A DNA stretch of 64,000 nt, from contig JAKFDI010000014.1 of NCBI GenBank assembly GCA_036676235.1, forward strand, positions 1-64,000. Reading direction: 5' to 3'. Shown here one piece after another: positions 1-7,390 of the stretch. Position numbers and translations under genes: made by a program. Within the stretch, counting starts at the first letter, position 1, and each line of letters opens with the position of its first letter. The notes under the pieces were generated by a model. It saw nothing but the letters and a program-made list of their open reading frames with translations, was not told the origin of the DNA and made no database searches. This DNA comes from JAKFDI01 sp036676235. Its GTDB lineage: Bacteria; Pseudomonadota; Gammaproteobacteria; Burkholderiales; Burkholderiaceae_C.

Positions 1-222
1 GTTCTCGGTCTCGTACTCGATGTGCGAGGTGTTGATGGTGATGCCGCGCGCCTTTTCTTCGGGCGCGTTGTCGATCTGGTCGTAGCCCTTGGCTTCACCA
101 CCGAACTTGGCTGACAGCACGGTTGCAATCGCCGCCGTCAGCGTCGTCTTGCCGTGGTCCACGTGCCCGATCGTCCCCACGTTCACGTGCGGCTTCGTGC
201 GCTCAAACTTGCCTTTTGCCAT
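1..222 (-). CDS. tuf: Elongation factor Tu, N-terminal part (truncated by window edge)
   Basis: The first 74 codons of EF-Tu, the GTPase that delivers aminoacyl-tRNA to the ribosome. The reading frame starts MAKGKFERTKPHVNVGTIGH and contains the P-loop GHVDHGKT and the start of switch I (ARGITIN), all diagnostic of the family. The start has a good ribosome binding site (AGGAGC seven bases upstream). The other ~320 residues lie beyond the left edge. Three tRNA genes just upstream on the same strand make the classical tRNA-Tyr/Gly/Thr-tuf arrangement, so tuf is probably co-transcribed with them from the promoter at 682-709. Confidence 0.98.
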   Translation of the reverse strand, partial: MAKGKFERTKPHVNVGTIGHVDHGKTTLTAAIATVLSAKFGGEAKGYDQIDNAPEEKARGITINTSHIEYETEN

Positions 223-257
223 TTCTTGCTCCTAGCAACCCCGAGGGGAACTGAATT

Positions 258-332
<75 letters not shown>

Positions 333-393
333 AGCGAATCACTCAACACCAGTTTCGAAAAGACCTGCGCACAAGCGGAGATCTTTTCGAGAC

Positions 394-467
394 TGGAGCG
401 GGAGACGGGAATCGAACCCGCGTCATTAGCTTGGAAGGCTAGGGTTCTACCATTGAACTACTCCCGC
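394..467 (-). tRNA. tRNA-Gly (anticodon TCC)
   Basis: Acceptor stem GCGGGAG/CTCCCGC, anticodon loop CTTCCAA with anticodon TCC, T-loop TTCGATT and encoded CCA (394-396). It is the middle gene of the three-tRNA cluster leading into tuf. Confidence 0.97.
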
Positions 468-581
468 CCGGGAGCCCTTCGAGCAAGCCCCGCGCGCCAC
501 AGGGTGGCGCGCGCCGGGCACCGGACGAAGGCAGAAAACGCCGCTTGCTGCCGATTTACCAACTACCGAATTTGTTCGCCA

Positions 582-667
582 TGGTGGAGGAGGCTGGATT
601 CGAACCAGCGTAGGCGTAAGCCAACAGATTTACAGTCTGCCCCCTTTAGCCACTCGGGCACCCCTCC
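582..667 (-). tRNA. tRNA-Tyr (anticodon GTA)
   Basis: A class II tRNA of 86 nt with a long variable arm. The acceptor stem GGAGGGG pairs with CTCCTCC (one G-T pair), the anticodon loop TGTAAAT holds anticodon GTA, and CCA is encoded (582-584). It is the first gene of the tRNA-tuf transcription unit. Confidence 0.97.
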
Positions 668-681
668 GCGGCGAACCGCAG

Positions 682-709
682 ACTATAGCACGGCTCCCGT
701 GCCCGGCAA
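682..709 (-). promoter_or_regulatory. Promoter of the tRNA-Tyr/Gly/Thr-tuf unit
   Basis: Reading the minus strand, -35 TTGCCG (704-709) and -10 TATAGT (682-687) are separated by 16 bp and followed by a GC-rich discriminator, as expected for a stringently controlled stable-RNA promoter. The predicted start is about 8-9 bases before the mature tRNA-Tyr 5' end at 667. Confidence 0.75.
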
Positions 710-715
710 ATAGCG

Positions 716-1477
716 TTAGGGCTCGGCGAGAGACCAGTCGAGCGAACCGCCACCGTCACGACCCAGAAACGCGGCCGCCTCGGCGAAATGGCCGCAGCCG
801 ATGAACGGCACTGGCGCCCGGGTAGCCGACAGCGGCGACGGGTGGTTGCTGCGCAGCACCCGATGCGACGCCCCGCCAGCCGCACCAATCAGCGGCGCCT
901 TGGCTTGCGCATGGTTGCCCCACAGCAGGAACGCCTTCGGCCGCGGTTCGCTCGCCGCCACCCGGATCAACTCGTCGGTCAACGCCTCCCATCCGCGCCC
1001 GGCATGACTGCCTGGCCGCCCGTCCTCGACGGTCAACGCGGTATTGAGCAGCAGCACGCCGCGTTGCGCCCAGCAACCCAGGTGCCCCGACGCCGGAACG
1101 GCGAGGCCGAGGTCGCGCTGCAGCTCCTTGAAGATGTTGCGCAGGCTCGGCGGAATGCGCATGCCCGCCGGGACCGAGAACGCCAGCCCCTCGGCCTGCC
1201 CCGGCCCGTGGTAGGGGTCCTGGCCGAGGATCACGGCGCGCGCGCGCGCCAGCGCCGTCAACTCGAGCGCCCGAAAGGGTTGCGCCGGATACACCACCAC
1301 ACCCGCCCGAACACGCTCGTCGACGAAGTCGATCAGCCGCCGACCCGCGCGGCCGTCGCGCCAGGCGCGAACCACGGGCGCCCAATCAGTGTCGAGCCTG
1401 TCGATCAGCACATCGAGCGGCTCACGCAGCCGGTTCGACGGCGTATCGAAGGTCTCGAGCGTGGCCTGGGCGCTCAC
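716..1477 (-). CDS. ung: Uracil-DNA glycosylase (family 1)
   Basis: Removes uracil from DNA at the start of base excision repair; cytoplasmic. The 253-residue protein has the water-activating motif GQDPYH at residues 85-90 (catalytic Asp87) and the minor-groove/His motif HPSPLSA at 212-218, both intact, plus the LLLNTALTV uracil-recognition strand near 142-150. Length is slightly above the usual ~225-240 because of an N-terminal extension. The start codon overlaps the trpC stop by 4 nt (ATGA), so ung is translationally coupled to the last gene of the trp operon. Coupling of a repair gene to trp expression seems to reflect gene order rather than function. Confidence 0.96.
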   Translation of the reverse strand: MSAQATLETFDTPSNRLREPLDVLIDRLDTDWAPVVRAWRDGRAGRRLIDFVDERVRAGVVVYPAQPFRALELTALARARAVILGQDPYHGPGQAEGLAFSVPAGMRIPPSLRNIFKELQRDLGLAVPASGHLGCWAQRGVLLLNTALTVEDGRPGSHAGRGWEALTDELIRVAASEPRPKAFLLWGNHAQAKAPLIGAAGGASHRVLRSNHPSPLSATRAPVPFIGCGHFAEAAAFLGRDGGGSLDWSLAEP

Positions 1478-2262
1478 CGGAACAGATCGGCCAGCGCAGT
1501 CCCCGGATCAGGCGCGCGCATGAAGGCTTCGCCCACGAGGAACGCATTGACCCCGGCCCCACGCATGCGCTCGACGTCGGCCCGGCCGAGGATGCCGCTT
1601 TCGGTGACGAGCAGACGGTCGGGCGGCAGGCGGTCGAGCAATCCCAGCGTGGTGTCGAGCGTGACCTCGAAGGTACGCAGGTTGCGGTTGTTGATGCCGA
1701 CGAGCGGCGTCTTCAGCCGCAGCGCGCGCTCGAGTTCCGCACCGTCGTGCACCTCCACGAGCACAGCCATGCCGAGCGCGTGCGCCTGCGCTTCCAGGTC
1801 GACCATGTGCGCATCGTCGAGGCAGGCGGCGATCAGCAGGATGCAGTCGGCACCCATGGCGCGCGCTTCGTCGACCTGGTAGGCGTCGACCATGAAGTCC
1901 TTGCGCAGTACGGGCAGCGCACAGGCGGCACGGGCCTGCCGCAGGAAATCGGCCGAGCCTTGAAAGAACTGCACATCGGTCAGCACGCTCAGGCAGGCGG
2001 CACCGTGGCGCTCGTAGCTGGCCGCGATCTCGGCCGGCGCGAAGGGCTCGCGCAGCACGCCCTTGCTGGGGCTCGCCTTCTTGACTTCCGCGATCACGCC
2101 CGCACCGCCGGCGGCGATCCGCCCGCGCAGGCTGCCGATGAAGTCGCGCACATCGCCGGCAGCAGCCGCCTCGCGCCGCAGCGACGCAGCATCCCGCAGC
2201 TTCTTCGCCGCAGCAATCTCCTCGCGCTTGACGGCGACGATCTTCTGCAGGATGTCGCTCAC
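1474..2262 (-). CDS. trpC: Indole-3-glycerol phosphate synthase
   Basis: Ring-closes 1-(2-carboxyphenylamino)-deoxyribulose phosphate to indole-3-glycerol phosphate, the fourth step of tryptophan synthesis. The 262-residue TIM barrel shows IAEVKKASPSKG (57-68) and LRKDF (119-123), with catalytic lysines in each, then LLVTESGI near the phosphate-binding end. It is a monofunctional TrpC with no fused TrpF domain, which is usual in Burkholderiales. It overlaps trpD upstream and ung downstream by 4 nt each, so it is an internal gene of a tightly coupled operon. Confidence 0.97.
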   Translation of the reverse strand: MSDILQKIVAVKREEIAAAKKLRDAASLRREAAAAGDVRDFIGSLRGRIAAGGAGVIAEVKKASPSKGVLREPFAPAEIAASYERHGAACLSVLTDVQFFQGSADFLRQARAACALPVLRKDFMVDAYQVDEARAMGADCILLIAACLDDAHMVDLEAQAHALGMAVLVEVHDGAELERALRLKTPLVGINNRNLRTFEVTLDTTLGLLDRLPPDRLLVTESGILGRADVERMRGAGVNAFLVGEAFMRAPDPGTALADLFR

Positions 2263-3287
2263 GACAACTCCTGCGTGCGCGCCACGAACTGCTGCAGCTT
2301 CGCCTTCGCCCGGCCCGAAGCCAGCGCCTCGCGGGCGCGCTCGATGCCCTCGGCCATCGACCCTGCCACGTCGGCCGCGTACAGCGCCACGCCGGCATTG
2401 AGCAGCACGATGTCGCGCGGCGGGCCGTCCTCGTTGTCGAGCACCGCCATCAGCAGCGCCTTCGACTGCTCGGGCGTCTCGACCCTGAGCGCACGGTTGC
2501 TCGCCATCGTGAAGCCGAAGTCCTCGGGATGGATCTCGTACTCGTGGATGCCGCCGTCCTTGTATTCGCCCACCATCGTCGCGGCGCCTAGCGAGACCTC
2601 GTCCATGCCGTCGCGGCCATAGACGACGAGCGCATGCTCGGCGCCGAGGCGCTGCAGCGCGCGCACCTGGATGCCCACGAGATCAGGGTGGAACACACCC
2701 ATCAGGATGTTGGGCGCGCCGGCCGGGTTGGTGAGCGGGCCCAGGATGTTGAAGATCGTGCGCACGCCCAGTTCGCGCCGCACCGGCGCCACGTTCTTCA
2801 TCGCCGGATGATGGTTGGGCGCGAACATGAAGCCGATGCCGCTGTCGGCGATGCAGCGTGCGATGGCCGATGGCGGCAGGTTGATGTTCACGCCCAGCGA
2901 CTCCAGCACGTCGGCGCTGCCGGATTTGCTCGACACGCTGCGCCCGCCGTGCTTGCTGACGCGCGCGCCGGCGGCGGCGGCCACGAACATGCTGCAGGTG
3001 GAGATGTTGAAGGTGTGCGAGCCGTCACCGCCGGTGCCAACGATGTCGACGAGGTGCGTGCGGTCGGCCACGTCCACCTTGGTCGAGAACTCGCGCATCA
3101 CCTGCGCAGCGGCCGTGATCTCGCCGATGGTCTCCTTCTTGACGCGCAGACCGACGAGGAGCGCCGCCATCATCACCGGCGACATCTCGCCGCTCATGAT
3201 GCGGCGCACCAGCGCCAGCATCTCGTCGTGGAAGATCTCGCGGTGCTCGATGACGCGGGTCAGGGCGTCGGTGTCGGTGATGGTCAT
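2259..3287 (-). CDS. trpD: Anthranilate phosphoribosyltransferase
   Basis: Transfers phosphoribose from PRPP to anthranilate, the second step of tryptophan synthesis. I place the start at 3287 (MTITDTDALTRVIEHREIF), which has GGAG seven bases upstream and gives 342 residues, the normal family length; a longer open frame to 3383 adds a low-complexity tail and is less likely. The PRPP-binding loop GTGGDGSHTFN starts near residue 84, and the NHHPAMK and NILGPLTNP motifs are present. The gene is monofunctional, with TrpG encoded separately. It ends in a 4-nt overlap with trpC. A 150-bp gap with a palindromic repeat separates it from trpG. Confidence 0.96.
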   Translation of the reverse strand: MTITDTDALTRVIEHREIFHDEMLALVRRIMSGEMSPVMMAALLVGLRVKKETIGEITAAAQVMREFSTKVDVADRTHLVDIVGTGGDGSHTFNISTCSMFVAAAAGARVSKHGGRSVSSKSGSADVLESLGVNINLPPSAIARCIADSGIGFMFAPNHHPAMKNVAPVRRELGVRTIFNILGPLTNPAGAPNILMGVFHPDLVGIQVRALQRLGAEHALVVYGRDGMDEVSLGAATMVGEYKDGGIHEYEIHPEDFGFTMASNRALRVETPEQSKALLMAVLDNEDGPPRDIVLLNAGVALYAADVAGSMAEGIERAREALASGRAKAKLQQFVARTQELS

Positions 3288-3339
3288 GGCGTTCTCCGAA
3301 TGGCGCGCGTTCATAGGAAGTCCCTGCGCGCTGAGCGCT

Positions 3340-3437
3340 TCGGGATGAGCGCTTGGGGGCGGCCCGGCGCGCTCACTGGGCAACCTCCGTGCTTCGCACT
3401 GCGGTGCGAGCCCCCTTCGGAGCGGCCGGGCGGGGGC
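3340..3437. repeat. Palindromic intergenic element between trpG and trpD
   Basis: The 150-bp gap inside the trp operon (3288-3437) holds an imperfect hairpin at 3391-3411 (GCTTCGCAC against GTGCGAGC) followed by a block containing GGAGCGGCCGGGCGGGG. The GGAGCGGCC core recurs at 8911-8924 and near 37490-37502, always between genes, so I read it as one member of a dispersed intergenic repeat family. It could act as an mRNA-stabilising or pausing hairpin between trpG and trpD. Confidence 0.45.
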
Positions 3438-4022
3438 TCATGGCCGAAGCTCCAGGAAGTTCTTCAGCATCGCATGCCCGTGCTCGGTGAGGATGGACTC
3501 GGGGTGGAACTGCAGGCCTTCGAGCGGCGTCTTCGTGCCGGCGAGTTCGCGGTGGCGCACGCCCATGATCTCGTCGTCCTGCGAGGACGAGGTGATTTCC
3601 AGCTCGGTCGGCAGCGTCGCGCGATCGATCGCCAGCGAGTGGTAGCGGATCACGTTGAACTGTCGCGGCAATGCGCTGTACACGCCGCGCTCGTCGGTGG
3701 TGATCACATCGGCCTTGCCGTGCATCTGCGCCTTGGCACGAATGATCTTGCCGCCCAGCGCCGCGCCGATGGCCTGATGGCCGAGGCATACGCCGAGGAT
3801 GGGCAGCTTGCCGGTGAAGGCACGGATCGCTTCCACACAGATACCCGCCTCGGCCGGCGAGCACGGCCCGGGCGAGAGCACCAGCCGGTCGGGCCGCAGC
3901 GCGCCGATCTCCTCGAGCGTGATCTCGTCGTTGCGGAACACCCGCACCTCCTCGCCCAGCTCGCCGAAGTACTGCACCAGGTTGAAGGTGAAGGAGTCGT
4001 AGTTGTCGATCATGAGCAGCAT
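3438..4022 (-). CDS. trpG: Anthranilate synthase component II (glutamine amidotransferase)
   Basis: Supplies ammonia from glutamine to TrpE; in many bacteria it also serves 4-amino-4-deoxychorismate synthase. The start at 4022 (MLLMIDNYDSFTFNLVQYFG) is chosen because it begins exactly where the family does and is preceded by GAGGAGGG inside the end of trpE; a longer frame to 4055 would overlap trpE. At 194 residues it is a class I amidotransferase with the nucleophile in LGVCLGHQ (Cys79) and the His-Glu pair in FHPESILTEHG. It begins one base after the trpE stop, so the two subunits are translationally linked. Confidence 0.97.
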   Translation of the reverse strand: MLLMIDNYDSFTFNLVQYFGELGEEVRVFRNDEITLEEIGALRPDRLVLSPGPCSPAEAGICVEAIRAFTGKLPILGVCLGHQAIGAALGGKIIRAKAQMHGKADVITTDERGVYSALPRQFNVIRYHSLAIDRATLPTELEITSSSQDDEIMGVRHRELAGTKTPLEGLQFHPESILTEHGHAMLKNFLELRP

Positions 4023-4023
4023 G

Positions 4024-5508
4024 TCAAAAGCCCTCCTCGACCAGTTCGGCTGCACGAATCAAGGCCCGCGCCTTGGCTTCGGTTTCCTTCCACTCCAGCT
4101 CGGGCACTGAATCCGCGACCACGCCGGCCGCCGCCTGCACATACAGCGTCTGGCCCTTCACGATGCCGGTGCGGATGGCAATCGCCACGTCCATGTCGCC
4201 GGCGAAGCTGAGGTAACCGCAGGCGCCGCCGTAGATGCCGCGCTTGACGGGCTCCAGTTCGTCGATCACCTGCATCGCACGGATCTTGGGTGCGCCCGTC
4301 AGCGTGCCGGCCGGGAACGTGGCCTTGAGCACATCGAGGTTGGTCATGCCGTCCTTCAGCAGGCCTTCGACGTTGCTCACGATGTGCATCACATGCGAAT
4401 AGCGCTCGACGGCGAAGGCTTCGGTCACCTTCACGCTCCCGGTCTTCGCGATGCGACCGATGTCGTTGCGCGCCAGGTCGATCAGCATCAGGTGCTCGGC
4501 GCGCTCCTTCGGGTCGGCCTTCAGTTCTTCTTCCAACACCTTGTCCTGCTCGGGCGTAGCGCCGCGCGGGCGCGTTCCGGCCAACGGGCGGATGGTCACC
4601 TTGTCGCCATCGGGCGTGTGCTCATGCCGCACCAGGATCTCGGGTGACGCGCCGACGATCTGGAAGTCGCCCATGTCGTAGAAGTACATGTAGGGCGAGG
4701 GATTCAGCGAGCGCAGCGCCCGGTACAGCGACAACGGCGACTCGGTGTAGCGCTTCTTCAGCCGCTGGCCGATCTGCACCTGCATCATGTCGCCGGCGGC
4801 GATGAGTTCCTTGCTTTGCAGCACCGCGGCGATGTAGTCGTCCTTCCCGAACTCACGCTCCACGCCGTGCGACTGGCCGCGCTTCACCGCCGGGGCGGTC
4901 ACGCTGTAGCGCAACTTGTCGGCCAATTCGGACAGGCGCCGCTTGCCCTTGAAGAAGGCCTCGGGCTCGCGCGGATCGGCATAGACGATGAGATAGAGCC
5001 GGCCCGACAGGTTGTCGATCACCGCCAGTTCCTCGCACTGCAGCAGCAGGATGTCGGGCGTGTCGATGCCGCCGGGCTTCCAGGTCTTCGCGAGCTTCGG
5101 CTCGATGTAGCGCACCGCGTCGTAGCCGAAGTACCCGGCCAGCCCGCCGCAAAAGCGCGGCATGCCGGGGCGCAGCGCGACTTTGAAGCGCGCCTGGTAC
5201 TGCGCGATGAAGTCGAGCGGGTTGCCTTCGTGGGTCTCGACCACGCGGCCTTCGGTCACGACTTCCGTCTTGAAACCGTTCGCGCGCAGCAGCGTCTTGG
5301 CCGGCAGGCCGATAAAGGAATAGCGCCCGAAGCGCTCGCCGCCCACCACGGATTCGAGCAGGAAGCTGTGCTTGCCGTTGCCGCCGGCGGTAGCCAGTTT
5401 CAGGTACAGCGACAGCGGTGTTTCGAGGTCCGCGAACGCCTCGGCGATCAGCGGGATGCGGTTGTAGCCTTCAGCGGCGAGGCTCTTGAATTCGAGTTCG
5501 GTGATCAC
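4024..5508 (-). CDS. trpE: Anthranilate synthase component I
   Basis: Converts chorismate and ammonia to anthranilate, the committed and feedback-controlled step of tryptophan synthesis. The 494-residue protein has the tryptophan-binding LLES motif at 50-53 and the chorismate-binding core: PLAGTRPRG, LIDLARNDIGR, PAGTLTGAPKIRAM and GGACGYLSF. The start is GTG at 5508, with GGAGG about ten bases upstream; an ATG seven bases further up is out of frame. It heads the trpEGDC-ung operon and is preceded by about 260 bp of leader-like DNA, so it is probably controlled both allosterically and at the transcript leader. Confidence 0.97.
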   Translation of the reverse strand: MITELEFKSLAAEGYNRIPLIAEAFADLETPLSLYLKLATAGGNGKHSFLLESVVGGERFGRYSFIGLPAKTLLRANGFKTEVVTEGRVVETHEGNPLDFIAQYQARFKVALRPGMPRFCGGLAGYFGYDAVRYIEPKLAKTWKPGGIDTPDILLLQCEELAVIDNLSGRLYLIVYADPREPEAFFKGKRRLSELADKLRYSVTAPAVKRGQSHGVEREFGKDDYIAAVLQSKELIAAGDMMQVQIGQRLKKRYTESPLSLYRALRSLNPSPYMYFYDMGDFQIVGASPEILVRHEHTPDGDKVTIRPLAGTRPRGATPEQDKVLEEELKADPKERAEHLMLIDLARNDIGRIAKTGSVKVTEAFAVERYSHVMHIVSNVEGLLKDGMTNLDVLKATFPAGTLTGAPKIRAMQVIDELEPVKRGIYGGACGYLSFAGDMDVAIAIRTGIVKGQTLYVQAAAGVVADSVPELEWKETEAKARALIRAAELVEEGF

Positions 5509-5656
5509 GGTGCATGGCCCTCCATGGCCGGGCGGCGCGCCGTGCGCGACCGCTTGACGTGTGGATGTCGGAAGGTGCGGTGACGACGGTTCGCGTCACC
5601 TGCGGAGCCGGAGGGCGCTGCCATCTTGGACAGCGAACCCGCGGCAAAAGCAAACG

Positions 5657-5695
5657 GGCCTGAGGGCAGCGGGCGGCAACGCCCGCGCTCAGGCC
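5657..5695 (-). terminator. GC-rich hairpin in the trp leader (candidate attenuator)
   Basis: On the minus strand GGCCTGAG (5688-5695) pairs perfectly with CTCAGGCC (5657-5664), with a second inner stem GCGGGCG/CGCCCGC, followed by a moderately T-rich tail (CGTTTGCTTTTG, 5645-5656). The stem is strong but the T-run is interrupted, so termination efficiency is uncertain. The stop codon of the leader frame lies within the ascending arm, unlike the classical E. coli layout. Confidence 0.45.
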
Positions 5696-5769
5696 TGGGA
5701 TGGCCGGCTACGCCAGGGCCATGCTCCCCGGTCGTGCGACCCTTTCGTTTGCTTGCGCGGCGTGAACAT
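5689..5769 (-). CDS. Candidate trp leader peptide (26 aa, two Trp codons)
   Basis: A 26-codon frame upstream of trpE reads MFTPRKQTKG... and ends in ...WPWRSRPSQA. Its two TGG codons (residues 17 and 19) lie close together just before a hairpin, as in attenuation leaders. ATGGCC and GGCCAT flank the Trp codons and can form a small stem. The extended -10 at 5776-5781 would place the transcript start at the A of the ATG, making the leader leaderless; from memory, this is how trpL of Sinorhizobium is arranged. Only two Trp codons, split by Pro, and the stop placement weaken the case. Confidence 0.45.
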   Translation of the reverse strand: MFTPRKQTKGSHDRGAWPWRSRPSQA

Positions 5770-5775
5770 CCAAAA

Positions 5776-5803
5776 AGTGTAGCAGGCACGCCTTGGGCAG
5801 GAA
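5776..5803 (-). promoter_or_regulatory. Candidate trp operon promoter (extended -10)
   Basis: On the minus strand an extended -10 TGC-TACACT (hexamer 5776-5781) and a weak -35 TTCCTG (5798-5803) are spaced by 16 bp. Seven bases past the -10 is position 5769, the A of the leader ATG. No other good promoter was seen between here and trpE. Confidence 0.5.
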
Positions 5804-5826
5804 GTCACGGAGTTCGCGAAACGGTT

Positions 5827-5842
5827 GGTACTGAAACGTACC
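5827..5842. promoter_or_regulatory. Short inverted repeat between divergent promoters
   Basis: GGTAC-TGAAAC-GTACC is a 5-6-5 inverted repeat midway between the trp leader and the chalcone-isomerase-like gene. It could be a half-site pair for a regulator or chance. The sequence GATACACT just downstream (5849-5856) is a possible -10 for the rightward gene. Confidence 0.3.
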
Positions 5843-5886
5843 GTTGTCGATACACTTTGAAACCTTTGCTCTGCCGGACGTTTCGC

Positions 5887-6501
5887 ATGCGCACTTTCCG
5901 ATTCGCTTCGCTGCTCCTCGCCGCTGCCTTGTGGACCGGCGTGCCCGCGCATGCGCAGGACGTCGAACTCGCCGGTGTGAAGTACCCGCCGACGCTGACG
6001 GTGGCGAACACGACGCTGCGCCTGAACGGCGCGGGCGTGCGCTACAAGGCGGTGTTCAAGGTCTACACCGCCGGGCTCTATCTGACGGCCAAGGCGGCCA
6101 CGACCGAGCAGGTGCTTGCCGCCAGCGGGCCGCGCCGCCTGCACATCGTGATGCTGCGCAAGATCAACGCCTCGGAACTCGGCCGGCTGTTCACCCGCGG
6201 CATGGAAGACAACGCCCGGCCCGGCGAGATGTCGAAGCTGATCCCCGGCATCCTGAAGATGGGCGACATCTTCTCGGCGCGCAAGCAGCTCGCCGAGGGC
6301 GAATCGTTCTCGGTCGACTTCGTGCCGGGCGTGGGCGCCACCATCCTCGTCAACGGCAAGCCCATGGCCGAGCCGATCAAGGAACCGGAGTTCTTCAATG
6401 CGCTGATGCGCATCTGGCTCGGCGACTCGCCGGCGGACGCCATGCTCAAGAGCGCGCTGCTGGGCGAGGCGCCCAAACCGGCGCCGAGCCCGTACCACTG
6501 A
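5887..6501 (+). CDS. Periplasmic chalcone-isomerase-like protein
   Basis: A 204-residue exported protein of the bacterial chalcone isomerase-like family (lipocalin-like fold; bacterial members have no proven isomerase activity). A signal peptide of about 23 residues ends in AHA before QDVELAG. The family pattern is visible in VRYKAVFKVYTAGLYLT, MLRKINASELGRLF and the C-terminal NALMRIWLGDSPAD. The start is the first Met giving a clean signal peptide; a longer open frame upstream has no such start. It is divergent from the trp leader and convergent with gph, with six bases between their stops. The ligand is unknown; a fatty-acid-like molecule is only a guess from the fold. Confidence 0.85.
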   Translation: MRTFRFASLLLAAALWTGVPAHAQDVELAGVKYPPTLTVANTTLRLNGAGVRYKAVFKVYTAGLYLTAKAATTEQVLAASGPRRLHIVMLRKINASELGRLFTRGMEDNARPGEMSKLIPGILKMGDIFSARKQLAEGESFSVDFVPGVGATILVNGKPMAEPIKEPEFFNALMRIWLGDSPADAMLKSALLGEAPKPAPSPYH

Positions 6502-6507
6502 GCCCCC

Positions 6508-7188
6508 TCACCCGAGCGGCACCTGGTCGAGCCGGTCGACGTACGCGTCGGCATCGACGGCGGCGATCGGCTCGCCGTGGTTGTAGCCGTAGCTGACCAG
6601 CACCACCGGACACCCGGCCGCACGCGCGGCGCGCGCATCGTTGCTCGAGTCGCCGATCATCAGCGTGCGCGCCGGCCGCGTGCCGAGCGCCTTGCAGGTT
6701 TCGACGAGCGGCAGCGGGTCCGGCTTCTGGCGCGCAAACGCATCGCCGCCGAAGACCACGTCGAAGCAGCCGTGCAGGCCGGTGCGCCGCAGCAGTTCGA
6801 CCGCGAACACACCCGGCTTGTTGGTGAGGCACGCGAGCCGCAGCCCCTGCGCGCGCAAGCGCGCCAGCCCCTCGGGCACGCCGGCGAATACCGTCGCGTG
6901 CCGGCCATTGATGCGTGCGTAGTGACGCTGGTAGAGATCGAAGGCCGCATCGCCGCGTGAAGCCTCGGCGCCCACCTGCGCCAGCGTGCTGCGGATGAGC
7001 TGCTGCGAACCTTTGCCGATCGTGCGCTCGACGAAGCCGCGCTCGACACGCGGCAACCCGAGCTCGTCGAGCGTGGCGTCGAGCACGGCGACGAAGTCGC
7101 CCAGGGTGTCGACCATCGTGCCGTCGAGGTCGACGATGGCGGCGTCGTAAGCGGTGCGGGAATCGGTCGATCGGGGAGCGTCGGGCAT
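6508..7188 (-). CDS. gph: Phosphoglycolate phosphatase (HAD superfamily)
   Basis: Hydrolyses 2-phosphoglycolate arising from DNA repair and, in autotrophs, photorespiration. HAD motif I VDLDGTMVDT holds Asp20 and Asp22; TNKPG supplies the motif III lysine region and MIGDSSNDARAARAAG is motif IV. From 7188 (MPDAPRSTDS) the product is 226 residues, the normal length. Frames to 7236 or 7278 only add a poor-complexity tail; none of the starts has a strong Shine-Dalgarno. In many Burkholderiales gph and rpe sit directly upstream of trpE; here both remain nearby on the same strand but are separated from it by two rightward genes. Confidence 0.9.
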   Translation of the reverse strand: MPDAPRSTDSRTAYDAAIVDLDGTMVDTLGDFVAVLDATLDELGLPRVERGFVERTIGKGSQQLIRSTLAQVGAEASRGDAAFDLYQRHYARINGRHATVFAGVPEGLARLRAQGLRLACLTNKPGVFAVELLRRTGLHGCFDVVFGGDAFARQKPDPLPLVETCKALGTRPARTLMIGDSSNDARAARAAGCPVVLVSYGYNHGEPIAAVDADAYVDRLDQVPLG

Positions 7189-7390
7189 GCGAAGCACGGT
7201 CGTTGGGCGGTCGTTGGAAGAGGCCGATTCGACCATGCACGACGAACCCTGCGAGTCTGCACCGGCTGCTGCGCCCACCGTGCCGCTTGCGAGCGTGCAC
7301 CCGCTTCGCGGCAGGGCCTCTTCTGGCCTTCCGCCGATGGCCGGGGCAACATGTCACCTCGACTGGTGACAGTCACATCAGGAGTGCACG

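Noticed and set aside
5505..5789. 94-codon frame ending in GTGA at the trpE start
   Set aside because: Arg/Pro rich, overlaps the hairpin region in a different frame and has no Shine-Dalgarno; the overlap with trpE is probably chance.
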